NCBI GenBank assembly: GCA_033856535.1 | Contig: JAWVEV010000074.1 | Span: 1 to 37,720 of the forward strand | From: JAWVEV01 sp033856535 | GTDB lineage: Bacteria > Actinomycetota > Thermoleophilia > Miltoncostaeales > Miltoncostaeaceae | DNA length: 37,720 bases | Direction of reading: 5' to 3' | Shown: positions 6,886 to 15,388 of the stretch, piece after piece | Position numbering within the stretch: the first letter of the stretch is position 1 | Layout: every line of letters starts with the position of its first letter | Translations under genes and position numbers: made by a program | Notes under the pieces: generated by a model | Database searches by the model: none | The model's input: the letters and a program-made list of their open reading frames with translations, nothing else | Told to the model about the DNA's origin: nothing

Positions 6886-8415
6886 ATGCCGACCTCACGC
6901 CGCCAGTGGCAGGTGCTCGTCGTCGTGACGGCCGCCGCCTTCCTGGCGAACCTCGACCTCTTCATCGTCAACGTGGCCTTCCCGGCCATCCGGGCCGACT
7001 TCCCCGGGGCGAGCCTCGCCGACCTCTCGTGGGTGCTGAGCGCCTACGCGATCGTGTTCTCGGCGCTGCTGGTCCCCGCCGGCCGCCTGGCCGACCGGCT
7101 CGGCCGGCGGCGCCTGTTCCTCGTGGGGCTCGCGGTCTTCCTGGCCGGCTCCGCCCTGTGCGCGGCCGCGCTCGGGCCGTGGACCCTCGTGGGCGCCCGG
7201 GTCGTGCAGGCCGTGGGCGCGGCGCTGCTCATCCCGACCTCGCTGGCGCTGCTCCTGCCGGCGTTCCCGCTCGAGCGCCGCGCGGCGGCGGTCGGGCTCT
7301 GGACGGCCGGCGCGGCCGTGGCGGCCACCCTCGGCCCCACGCTGGGCGGCCTGCTGGTCGAGGCGGGGTGGCGGTGGGTCTTCCTGGTGAACCTGCCGCT
7401 CGGGGCCCTGACCTGGATCGCCGCGGTCCGGGTGCTCACCGAGTCGCGCGAGGCGGCCGGCGGCCGCCGGCCGGACCTGGTCGGCGCCGTGGCGCTCTGC
7501 GCCGGCGTCGCGGCGCTGGCGCTCGCGGTGGTTCAGGGCGAGGCCTGGGGGTGGACCGGCGGACGGGTGCTGGGCGCCGTCCTGGTCGCCGCGCTCGCGC
7601 TCGCCGTCCTGGCGATCCGCTCGGCCCGCCACCCGTCCCCGGTGATCGAGCCGGCGCTCCTCCGGGCGCGCGGGCCGCGCGCCGCGAACCTCAGCGTCTT
7701 CCTGTTCTCGATGACCTTCTTCTCCCTGCTCCTCGTCACGGTCCTCTTCCTGACCTCGGTCTGGCGCTACTCGGCGCTCGAGGCGGGCCTCGCCTTCGCC
7801 CCCGGCCCGCTCATGGTCGCCCTGCTGTCGGGGCCCACCGGGGCCCTCGCCGGCCGGGTGGGGGCGCGCCCGCTCGCCGTTGCCGGCGCCCTGCTCTTCG
7901 CCGCCTCCTGCGGCTGGTGGATCTGGCGCGCCGGCCCGGCGCACGCCTACGCGGCCGACCTGCTGCCCGGGATCGTCGTGGGCGGGATCGGGGTGAGCCT
8001 GATCTTCCCGGTCCTCGCCGGCGCCGCCGTCGCCGGCCTGCCGCCCGACCGCGCGGCCACCGGCAGCGCGCTCTTCAACATGGCGCGCCAGATCGGCGGC
8101 GTCATCGGCGTCGCGGTCGCGGTCGCCATCCTCGGCGACGGCGCGCTCGAGGCCGGCGACTTCCGCGCCGCCTGGGTCTTCATGGTCGCGGCCTCGCTCG
8201 CGGCCGCGCTGGCCGCGCTGCGCATCCCCGCCCGTTTGACCCCGCGGCCGGCCGGGGTAGCTCCCCTGCGGCCGACCGAGGGAGACGAGTGGGCGACGAC
8301 GAGCTCGAGCGCCTCTGGGGGGATGCCGCACGCCGGCTCCCCTGGCTGCGACCGCCCGACCGCGTCCTCGAGCGCGACGGCCGCGCCGTCCGCTGGTTCC
8401 CCGGCGGCCGGCTGA
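6886..8415 (+). CDS. MFS drug efflux transporter (DHA2/EmrB-QacA type)
   Basis: A 509-residue inner-membrane proton antiporter with about 14 transmembrane helices. Motif A-like PAGRLADRLGRRR lies between helices 2 and 3, and the antiporter motif C region contains GPTLGGLL (helix 5). The first helix FLANLDLFIVNVAFPAI has the DxxIVNVAxP signature of the DHA2 family. The last membrane helix ends near residue 450. The final 50 or so residues are low-complexity Ser/Ala/Pro and are read out of frame over the start of the next gene, a 127-nt overlap, so the natural stop may have been lost. Regulation by the divergent HxlR protein is likely. Substrate unknown. Confidence 0.9.
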   Translation: MPTSRRQWQVLVVVTAAAFLANLDLFIVNVAFPAIRADFPGASLADLSWVLSAYAIVFSALLVPAGRLADRLGRRRLFLVGLAVFLAGSALCAAALGPWTLVGARVVQAVGAALLIPTSLALLLPAFPLERRAAAVGLWTAGAAVAATLGPTLGGLLVEAGWRWVFLVNLPLGALTWIAAVRVLTESREAAGGRRPDLVGAVALCAGVAALALAVVQGEAWGWTGGRVLGAVLVAALALAVLAIRSARHPSPVIEPALLRARGPRAANLSVFLFSMTFFSLLLVTVLFLTSVWRYSALEAGLAFAPGPLMVALLSGPTGALAGRVGARPLAVAGALLFAASCGWWIWRAGPAHAYAADLLPGIVVGGIGVSLIFPVLAGAAVAGLPPDRAATGSALFNMARQIGGVIGVAVAVAILGDGALEAGDFRAAWVFMVAASLAAALAALRIPARLTPRPAGVAPLRPTEGDEWATTSSSASGGMPHAGSPGCDRPTASSSATAAPSAGSPAAG

Positions 8416-10144
8416 ACCTGGCGCACGCCGCGCTGGACGCCCCGGTCGCGGCCGGCCGGGGCGGCCATCCGGCCCTCGTCTACCGGAACGAGCGCGGGGA
8501 GCGGCGCGCGTTCACCTACGCGGCGCTCCTCGCCGAGGTCGAGCGCACCGCCGCGGCCCTGCGCGCCATGGGGGTCGGGCGCGGCGACCGGGTCACGATC
8601 GCGATGCCGATCTGCCCCGAGGCGATCTGCCTCATGCTGGCGACGACCCGGATCGGCGCGATCCACCAGGTCGCCTTCGCGGGCCTGGGCCGGACGGCGC
8701 TCGCCCACCGCATCCGGGCGAGCGGCTCCCGCCTGGTGGCCGGCGCCGACGTGACCTACCGCAAGGGGAAGGCGATCCCCCTGATGGGGGTGCTGGAGGC
8801 CGCGCTGGCCGACGCCGGCGAGACGGTGGAGGCGTGCGTCGTGCTGCAGCGCGAGCCGGGCACCGCGACCCTTTCGCCGGGCCGCGACCTGGACTGGGAC
8901 GACTTCCTCGCCCGGGCGACGGCGGCGACGGCGGGTACGTCGCCACCGAGTCGACCGACCCGGCCTTCCTGATCGGCGCGGCCGGCGGGACGGCCCGGCC
9001 GAAGCTCGTCATCCACGTCCACGGCGGCTACGCCGTCGGCGTGCACGCGATGGGCCGGTGGGCCTACGGGCTCGACCCCGGCGACGTCTGGTGGGCGACC
9101 TCCGACATCGGCTGGATCGTCGGCCACAGCTACATGGTCTACGGGCCGCTCATGGCCGGCTGCACGACGGTCGTGCACGAGGGGGCGCCCGACCATCCCG
9201 ACGCGGACGCCCTCTGGCGCGTCGTCGAGGAGGAGCGCGTGACCGGCCTCTTCGTCTCGCCCACGGCCGTCCGGCTGCTGCGCGGCCATGGCGACGAGCC
9301 GCCGGCGCGCCACGACCTGTCCTCGCTGCGGCGGGTCTTCTGCGCCGGCGAGCCGCTCGAGGCCGAGGTGTGGGCCTGGCTGCAGCACGACGCCCTGGGC
9401 GACCGCGTCCCGGTGCTCGACAACTGGTGGCAGACCGAGACCGGCGGGCCGGTGATCGGGTACCCCTACGGCCTGGGCCCGGTCGAGATCCGCCCCGGCT
9501 CGGCCGGCGTCGCGCTGCCCGGCGCCGAGCTCGCGGTGGTGGACGACGACGGCGCCGAGCTGCCACCGGGGGAGGAGGGCCTGCTGGTGCTCCGCCGGCC
9601 GATGCCGGCGCTGTCGCCGGGCATCTGGGGCGAGCCCGACCGCTACGCCCACGACTACCTCGACCCCGTGCCCGGCGCCTGGTTCACCGGCGACGCCGCC
9701 CGCATCGACGAGGACGGGTACGTCCGGGTCCCCGGCAGGGCCGACGAGATCATCACCTCGGCCGCGCACCGGATCGGGGCCGTCGAGGTGGAGGCCGCGC
9801 TGGAGAGCCACCCGGCCGTCCGCGAGGCGGGCGTGACGATGGGCCCTGACGAGCTCCGCGGCGAGACCGTCGTCGCCTTCGCCGTGCTCCGCGAGGGGCC
9901 GGCGCCGGGCGACGCGCTGCGCGAGGAGCTGGTCGCCGCCGTCCGTGGGGAGCTCGGGCCGCTGGTCGCGGTGGGCGAGATCCGGTTCGTCGCCGCCCTG
10001 CCGCGCGCCGGCGACGGCGCCCTGATGCGGCGCGTGCTGCGGGCCGTCGTGCTCGACCTCGACCCGGGCGACCTGACCGTCGCCGAGCGCGCCGGCACCC
10101 CCGAGGAGGCCCGCGCGGCCTGGGCCGCGATGCGCGCCGCGTAG
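8289..10144 (+). pseudogene. Acetyl-CoA-synthetase-like gene, frameshifted and catalytically degenerate
   Basis: The N-terminal part (GTG at 8289, with GAGGGAG upstream) reads like an Acs-family adenylate-forming enzyme to about 8925 (LVYRNERGERRAFTYAAL; RVTIAMPICPEAICLMLA). The rest continues in the -1 frame to the stop at 10144. The switch falls in the tandem repeat GCGACGGCG GCGACGGCG (8916-8933). The downstream half keeps DNWWQTETGGP, the TGD motif (WFTGDAARIDEDGY) and the hinge (GRADEI). Key residues are gone in frame: the P-loop TSGSTGKPKG is AAGGTARPKL (8978-9007), and the C-terminal PKTRSGK lysine that catalyses adenylation is Ala (codon 10019-10021, PRAGDGALMRR). The frameshift alone could be a sequencing error, but losing both motifs argues for a decayed or non-catalytic paralogue. 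Confidence 0.75.
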
Positions 10145-10239
10145 GTCGGGACAGACGACCCTCGGGGCACCCGACCGGGTGCCGCGGCGCAGTGGTTACA
10201 CTGGCGAGACCCCCGCTCCCGAGCAGGAAAGCGCACAAC

Positions 10240-11934
10240 ATGACGACCCTCCCGGCCGACTATCCGCCGCCCTTCAGCCCCTCCGATTACGTCGCCGCGC
10301 CGCACTCCGCCGAGGACGAGCGCATCGAGGTCGGGGTGCTCTTCGTGGGGGCCGGCCCGGCCGGATTGGCGGGCGCGGTGCGGTTCGGCCAGCTGCTGGC
10401 CGAGGACCCGGCGCTCGCCGAGCAGCTGGGCGAGGTGCCGTTCGCCGTGGCCGAGAAGGGCAAGGCCGCCGGCTCGCACCTCCTCTCCGGCGCGGTGATG
10501 CGCCCGCACGTCGTCAGGGAGCTCTTCCCGGACATCGCCCCGAGCGACATCCCGCACTACGGCGAGGTCACCGGCGAGGCCGTCTACTTCATGACCAAGG
10601 GCGCCAAGGTGCGCATCCCCACCCCGCCGCAGATGAAGAACCACGGCAACTGGGTGGTCTCGGTGAGCCAGCTGGGGCGCTGGATGGCCGAGCAGGCCGA
10701 GGAGATGGGCGCCTACGTCCTCCCGGAGACCGACTGCCAGAAGCTGCTGGTGGACGAGGGCCGCGTGGTGGGCGTGCTGACCGGCGACAAGGGCCGCGGC
10801 CGCGAGGGCGAGGAGCTCGGCGCGTTCGAGCCCGGCGCGGAGCTGCACGCCAAGGTGACCGTGCTCGCCGAGGGCACCCAGGGCCACCTCTCGCAGGTCG
10901 CCCGGCGCCATTTCGAGCTGGACCGCTCCTCGACCCAGATCTGGGAGCTGGGCGTCAAGGAGGTCTGGGAGGTCCCCAAGCCGCTCGACAAGGTCATCCA
11001 CACGCTGGGCTGGCCGCTGCGGCTGGGCGCCAAGTGGCGCGAGTACGGCGGGTCGTGGATCTACCCGATGGGCGAGGACAAGATCTCGATCGGATACGTG
11101 TGCGGCCTCGACTACGCGGACGCCAGCCTCTCGCCGCACGACCTGCTTCAGCAGTTCAAGACCCACCCCTTCATCCGCAGCCTGCTCGAGGGCGGCAAGC
11201 GGCTCACCTGGGGCGCCAAGACCATCCCGGGCGGCGGCACCTACGGCCTCCCGGGCCGCCTGCACGTGCCGGGCGCGATCCTGGTCGGCGACGCCGCCGG
11301 CTTCGTGAACATGATCTCCCTGAAGGGCATCCACTACGCGATGCGCTCGGGGATGCTCGCCGCCGAGCAGATCTACAAGGCCCTCAAGGCCGAGACCGCG
11401 ACCACCACGGCGGGCCTCTGGGGCTACGACCGGGCGATCCGCGACTCGGAGATCTGGAAGGACCTCTGGAAGGTCCGCAACATCCGGCCGGCCTTCCAGC
11501 GCAGCTTCATCTACGGCGGGATGGTCCACGGGATGGCCACGGGCTCCCTGGGCCGGGCGCCCAAGCTCGTCCGGTTCAAGCCGGACGCCAAGGAGCCGGT
11601 GTTCCTGCCGGCCAAGGCGCGCGAGTACCCCAAGCCCGACGGCAAGTACATCTTCGACAAGCTCGGCAGCGTCTTCGCCAGCGGCAACCAGACCCGCGAC
11701 GACCAGCCGAACCACATCCGGGTGAGGACCCAGGTGCCGCGCGAGCTCGCCGTGGCCTGGGAGTCGATGTGCCCCGCGAAGGTCTACGAGATCGCCGACG
11801 ACGCGCCGAGGAACGGCACGGTCACGGTGCGGCTGAACCCCTCGAACTGCGTGCAGTGCGGCGCCATCACCGCCAAGGGCGGCCGTCTGACGCCCCCGGA
11901 GGGCGGGAGCGGTCCGGAGTACACCATCACCTGA
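10240..11934 (+). CDS. Electron transfer flavoprotein-quinone oxidoreductase
   Basis: Membrane-associated FAD and iron-sulfur enzyme that passes electrons from ETF (fatty-acid and amino-acid oxidation) to the quinone pool. It is 564 residues from the ATG at 10240, with AGGAAA about 9 nt upstream. The N-terminal FAD site is VGAGPAGLAGAVR, followed by SHLLSGAVMRP, GNWVVSVSQLGRWM, TWGAKTIPGGG, and the second FAD motif LVGDAAGFVNMISLKGIHYAM. The C-terminal ferredoxin-like domain has MCPAKVYEI and NCVQCGAITAKGG but only three of the usual four cluster cysteines: Ile (11866-11868) replaces the last Cys of CxxCxxC. TTACACT at 10196-10202 may be the -10 element. No ETF genes are adjacent. Confidence 0.93.
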   Translation: MTTLPADYPPPFSPSDYVAAPHSAEDERIEVGVLFVGAGPAGLAGAVRFGQLLAEDPALAEQLGEVPFAVAEKGKAAGSHLLSGAVMRPHVVRELFPDIAPSDIPHYGEVTGEAVYFMTKGAKVRIPTPPQMKNHGNWVVSVSQLGRWMAEQAEEMGAYVLPETDCQKLLVDEGRVVGVLTGDKGRGREGEELGAFEPGAELHAKVTVLAEGTQGHLSQVARRHFELDRSSTQIWELGVKEVWEVPKPLDKVIHTLGWPLRLGAKWREYGGSWIYPMGEDKISIGYVCGLDYADASLSPHDLLQQFKTHPFIRSLLEGGKRLTWGAKTIPGGGTYGLPGRLHVPGAILVGDAAGFVNMISLKGIHYAMRSGMLAAEQIYKALKAETATTTAGLWGYDRAIRDSEIWKDLWKVRNIRPAFQRSFIYGGMVHGMATGSLGRAPKLVRFKPDAKEPVFLPAKAREYPKPDGKYIFDKLGSVFASGNQTRDDQPNHIRVRTQVPRELAVAWESMCPAKVYEIADDAPRNGTVTVRLNPSNCVQCGAITAKGGRLTPPEGGSGPEYTIT

Positions 11935-11969
11935 TCCGCCCGAGGCGGAACAGGTGGGCCGTGCTACCG

Positions 11970-11993
11970 GGCCGGAGGCGTGCGCCTCCGGCC
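11970..11993. terminator. Strong hairpin after the ETF-QO gene
   Basis: A perfect 10-bp GC-rich stem (11970-11979 with 11984-11993) with loop GTGC, without a U tract, sits between two convergent genes and probably ends transcription from either side. Confidence 0.6.
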
Positions 11994-12053
11994 GAAACGG
12001 CCCTCATCGTGGTGGAGAAGGGCTCTCGTCCCGAGGGTGCAGCGGGGGTGTTA

Positions 12054-12078
12054 GGCCGCGGGCCGAAGGCGCGCGGCC
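12054..12078. terminator. Second hairpin between convergent genes
   Basis: GGCCGCG (12054-12060) pairs with CGCGGCC (12072-12078) around an 11-nt loop, just beyond the stop of the phosphatase gene. It is weaker than the hairpin at 11970; its function is inferred from position. Confidence 0.35.
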
Positions 12079-12091
12079 CTGTCCGACCAGT

Positions 12092-14296
12092 TCAGGTGGA
12101 GCCAGTCCGGGAGACCACCGCAATGGCGACGTCATCGGCGATACGGCCGTCGCTCCAGGCGCGCGCCGCCGCGTAGACCGCGCGGGCCAGCGCGCGCGGC
12201 GGCTGGCCCAGTGCCTCGAGCAGGGCGGCGCGGAGGTTGTCCTCGCCGAACTGCCGCTCGCCGCGGCGCGCCTCGATGAGGCCGTCGGTGTAGGCGAAGA
12301 GCAGGTCGCCGGTCCGGAAGGGCTCCACGTGATCGGCGTACCCCACGCCGTGGAAGACGCCGCAGGGCGGCCCCGGGTCCTCGAGCCAGCGCGATCGGCC
12401 GGTGGCGTCGACCACCAGCGGGGGCGGGTGGCCGGCGCTCGACCAGCGAAGCGTGTCGGCCGCCGGGTGCAGCACCGCGATGAACGCGGTCACCAGCGAG
12501 CCGTCGGCCAGCCGCGGGCAGAGCAGCTCGTTGAGCTCGGTCAGCAGGCCGCCCGGGCTGCGCTGGTGCTGCCCGAGCGCCTCGGTCATGTACCGGACCA
12601 TCGCCGTCACGCCGGCGGCCTCGACGCCCTTGCCGCTGACGTCGCCGAGCAGCACGCCCACCTCGCCGTGGGGCAGGCGCCAGACGTTGTAGAGGTCGCC
12701 GCCCACGCCGGAGCCGGCGGCGGCCTGGTACAGCGCCGCCATCTCCAGGCCCGGCACGATCGGCAGCTCCTCGGCCAGCAGCGCCTGCTGCAGCGTCTCG
12801 GCGATGTGGCGCTCCTGGTCGAACTGGAGCGCGTTCTGGAGCGCGATCGCCGCGTGGCGGGTCAGCTCGGTGATCACGTGCAGCTCGCGCTCGCCGAAGG
12901 CCCGCGGGACCGCGCTGTTCACGCTCAGGAGGCCGTAGACGCGCTCGCCCACGACCAGCGGCACGTGCATGAACGAGCGGATCCCCTCGGGCTGGGTGAT
13001 CCGCCGCGAGACGCGCGCGTCGCGCTCGGTGTCGTTGCAGATGAAGGGCCGGCGGGTGGCGAGCACGCGGCCCACCACGCCCTCGCCGAACTCGAAGCCC
13101 ATGTGGGCCACGGTCTCCTCGGCGAAGCCGCGGGTGGCGGCGGGGAAGACGTCGCCGCGCCGGTCGAGCGCCAGCACCGCGCACTTGTCGGCCGACACCA
13201 GCTGGGTGGCCTGCTCCAGGAGCTGCTCGTGCACGTCGGCACGTGTGAGGGCCGAGGCCATCATGTGAGCCGCCCGCGCCAGCTGCATCTCCTCGCGGGC
13301 TCGCCGCTCCTCGCGCTCGAGCAGGATGGCGCGCTCCTCGGCCAGCCGCTGGGCGGCGCCGAGTGCCTCCTTCACCGCGGTGACGTCGCTCAGGATCTCG
13401 ACCCGCCCGAGCGGGCCGCCGTCGGCGTCGCGGACCGGCGCGCTGTAGTGCTCGATGGTGCGGTCGTCGACCGTGTCGACCTCGATCTGGGCCGACCGCT
13501 CGGGATCCCCGCGCAGGCGGCTCATGCGGGCCTCGTACTCGGTCGGGTTCTTCATGCGCCACTTGACGCGCTCGGCGAGCAGCTCGGCCATGGGCTGGCC
13601 GGCCAGCGCCGCGAAGTCGATGCCCATCAGCCGGCTGGCGGCCCGGTTCGAGAGCAAGAGCCGCCCGTCGACGTCGCTGAAGAGCACGCCGCGGTCGGTG
13701 GCGGCGATCACGCCCTGGAGCAGCTGGGTGGCGCGGGCGGCCTGCGCGCCCAGCCGGCGCGCGCGCAGCACCGCGGCCACCTTCGGCGCCAGCAGCTCGA
13801 GCTCCTCGAGGTGGGTCTCGCCGACCGGCTCCTCCAGCCCGACCAGGGTCACGGCGCCCATCGTCTCGCCCTCGGCGAGCAGGGGCACCGCCACCGCGCT
13901 GGCCTCCTCCAGCAGGGCCCGCGCGGCGTCCCACCGTCCGCCCCCCTCCCTGCGCCCGTCCTCGCCCGACCCGTCGCCCGCGCCGAGCCGCGGCGCCATC
14001 ACCGGGGCGGCGTCGCGCATGGCCCAGGCCGCCAGCCCGATCGGGTCGGTGCGCTCGCGCGGCAGCAGCGCGCCGAGCGAGCGCGCGCGGGGGGAGGGGC
14101 CCACGCCGTACCCGCGGGCCGGCCCGCCCTCGCCTACGCCGCCCGCGGCCTCCACGGCCACCAGGTCGACGCCGAGGTGGGCCCGCAGCTCGGAGGCGAT
14201 CCGCTCGAGGGCGGGACCGAGCGCGGCCGACTCGGCCGCCGCCAGCCGCTCGAGCAGCGGGGCTCGCCCGGTCCCGACGCGGCGCGAGGTATCCAT
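12092..14296 (-). CDS. GAF-PAS-GAF sensor with SpoIIE/RsbU-type PP2C phosphatase domain
   Basis: A 734-residue cytoplasmic multi-domain phosphatase. An N-terminal GAF-like region covers about residues 20-190, a PAS domain about 195-320 (QGVIAATDRGVLFSDVDGRLL), and a short coiled-coil linker rich in Glu/Arg about 320-345. A second GAF follows at about 350-495 (SADKCAVLALDRRG; NDTERDARVSRR). The PP2C/SpoIIE domain is at about 515-730 with GSGVGGDLYNV and GDVSGKGVEA (metal-binding Asp/Gly), WSSAGHPPPL and AYTDGLIEARR. This family dephosphorylates STAS-type anti-anti-sigma factors to release sigma factors. A STAS protein lies 0.7 kb away at 15016 and is a candidate substrate. I chose the ATG at 14296; the frame is open 24 codons further without homology. 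Confidence 0.9.
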   Translation of the reverse strand: MDTSRRVGTGRAPLLERLAAAESAALGPALERIASELRAHLGVDLVAVEAAGGVGEGGPARGYGVGPSPRARSLGALLPRERTDPIGLAAWAMRDAAPVMAPRLGAGDGSGEDGRREGGGRWDAARALLEEASAVAVPLLAEGETMGAVTLVGLEEPVGETHLEELELLAPKVAAVLRARRLGAQAARATQLLQGVIAATDRGVLFSDVDGRLLLSNRAASRLMGIDFAALAGQPMAELLAERVKWRMKNPTEYEARMSRLRGDPERSAQIEVDTVDDRTIEHYSAPVRDADGGPLGRVEILSDVTAVKEALGAAQRLAEERAILLEREERRAREEMQLARAAHMMASALTRADVHEQLLEQATQLVSADKCAVLALDRRGDVFPAATRGFAEETVAHMGFEFGEGVVGRVLATRRPFICNDTERDARVSRRITQPEGIRSFMHVPLVVGERVYGLLSVNSAVPRAFGERELHVITELTRHAAIALQNALQFDQERHIAETLQQALLAEELPIVPGLEMAALYQAAAGSGVGGDLYNVWRLPHGEVGVLLGDVSGKGVEAAGVTAMVRYMTEALGQHQRSPGGLLTELNELLCPRLADGSLVTAFIAVLHPAADTLRWSSAGHPPPLVVDATGRSRWLEDPGPPCGVFHGVGYADHVEPFRTGDLLFAYTDGLIEARRGERQFGEDNLRAALLEALGQPPRALARAVYAAARAWSDGRIADDVAIAVVSRTGST

Positions 14297-14450
14297 ACGA
14301 GCAATGTAGCCCGATGGACCCCGCTCGACGCCATTCGTGCCGCCCTCGGCCGGGCGAAATGACCCCATTCGAGGCGATGCGCTGGCGCCGTCCGGTCCCG
14401 GGGCCTAGGATCCGCCGACGTTTTCGGTCGGCTCTCGGGGGTGTGCTCAG

Positions 14451-14966
14451 GTGCGCAGGCGCAAGGCTTCGATCGCGGTCATCTCGGTGGTCTTCGCCCT
14501 CGGCGCGCTCGCGGGCTGCGTGGAGTCCGACCCGCAGGCCGCGGAGACGCCGACGAACGCCACCACGGTGATGAACAGCGCCCTGCAGACCGACTCCAAG
14601 GGCAACACGATCACCGCCCCGGCCGAGACCCCGAGCGAGGGCGGCGGCAGCGAGACCCCGCCGGCCGGCCCCGACAAGGGCGGCGCGGGCGGCGCGGCCG
14701 GCGACGCGGCGGCCGGCGTGCAGGTCTTCAACGCGACGGGCTGCGGCTCGTGCCACACCCTCGCCGCGGCGAATGCCAGCGGGATGGTCGGCCCGAACCT
14801 CGACGAGGCCCTCGCGGGCCAGAGCCCCGAGGAGATCAAGACCGACATCGTCGACCCCGAGGCCAAGATCACCGAGGGCTTTCCGCCCGGCGTGATGCCC
14901 GGCAACTACGGCACCTCGCTGTCGGACGAGGACCTCACCAATCTGGTGGCGGCGCTCACCTCGTAG
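14451..14966 (+). CDS. Mono-haem cytochrome c lipoprotein
   Basis: 171 residues from a GTG start. A lipoprotein signal peptide ends in lipobox ALAGC (Cys23), so the protein is tethered to the outer face of the membrane. A long low-complexity linker (residues about 27-88, rich in Gly/Pro/Thr/Ala) leads to a class I cytochrome c domain. The haem-binding CGSCH is at residues 98-102 and the distal Met149 in PPGVMPG. The compact c-type fold ends LTNLVAALTS. It resembles the small cytochromes feeding terminal oxidases, but no oxidase genes are adjacent. It is divergent from the phosphatase gene across 154 nt. Confidence 0.9.
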   Translation: MRRRKASIAVISVVFALGALAGCVESDPQAAETPTNATTVMNSALQTDSKGNTITAPAETPSEGGGSETPPAGPDKGGAGGAAGDAAAGVQVFNATGCGSCHTLAAANASGMVGPNLDEALAGQSPEEIKTDIVDPEAKITEGFPPGVMPGNYGTSLSDEDLTNLVAALTS

Positions 14967-15015
14967 CCCCGGAGAACCCTGGCCGTCGCGCGTCGCGGCC
15001 CGCTAGCATCGGCGT

Positions 15016-15381
15016 GTGGCCCTTGACGTCACCACCGAGGCGCGCGAGGACCTGACGCTCGTCACCCTCGGAGGCGAGCTCGACATCTACACGGTCGCCA
15101 GCTTCCGCCAGGACCTCGAGCGGTTCGACCCGGCGAGCGCGCCGCTCGTGATCGACCTGACCGAGGTGACCCTGCTCGACTCCTCCGGCCTCGGCGCCCT
15201 GGTGAGCCTCCTCAACCGGGCGCGCTCCGGCCAGGGCCAGCTCGGGCTGATCTGCCCGCACCGGCGCCTGCGCCGCGTGTTCGAGATCACGGGGCTGCGG
15301 CGCGCCTTCATCTTCGGGGACGATCTCGAGGGCGTGCGCGCGGCCTTCAAGGAGAACCAGACCGGCAGCTCGGCGGCCTGA
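15016..15381 (+). CDS. STAS-domain anti-sigma factor antagonist
   Basis: A 121-residue single-domain SpoIIAA/RsbV-like protein from a GTG start. The core EARED.TLVTLGGELD and the signature LTEVTLLDSSGLGAL are present; the Ser in DSSG is the expected phosphorylation site. In partner switching, the unphosphorylated form binds an anti-sigma kinase and frees the sigma factor. No anti-sigma kinase is seen in the window. The PP2C phosphatase at 12092 is a plausible regulator. The stop is 7 nt before the inferred serS start, so the two are probably cotranscribed. Confidence 0.9.
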   Translation: MALDVTTEAREDLTLVTLGGELDIYTVASFRQDLERFDPASAPLVIDLTEVTLLDSSGLGALVSLLNRARSGQGQLGLICPHRRLRRVFEITGLRRAFIFGDDLEGVRAAFKENQTGSSAA

Positions 15382-15388
15382 GGCACCG

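Noticed and set aside
8905..8945. Programmed -1 frameshifting in the acs-like gene
   Set aside because: CCCGGGC at 8911-8917 looks like a slippery heptamer, but it is not aligned with the upstream reading frame (codons there are GCC CGG GCG), and the downstream product lacks catalytic residues. Mutation or sequencing error is simpler.
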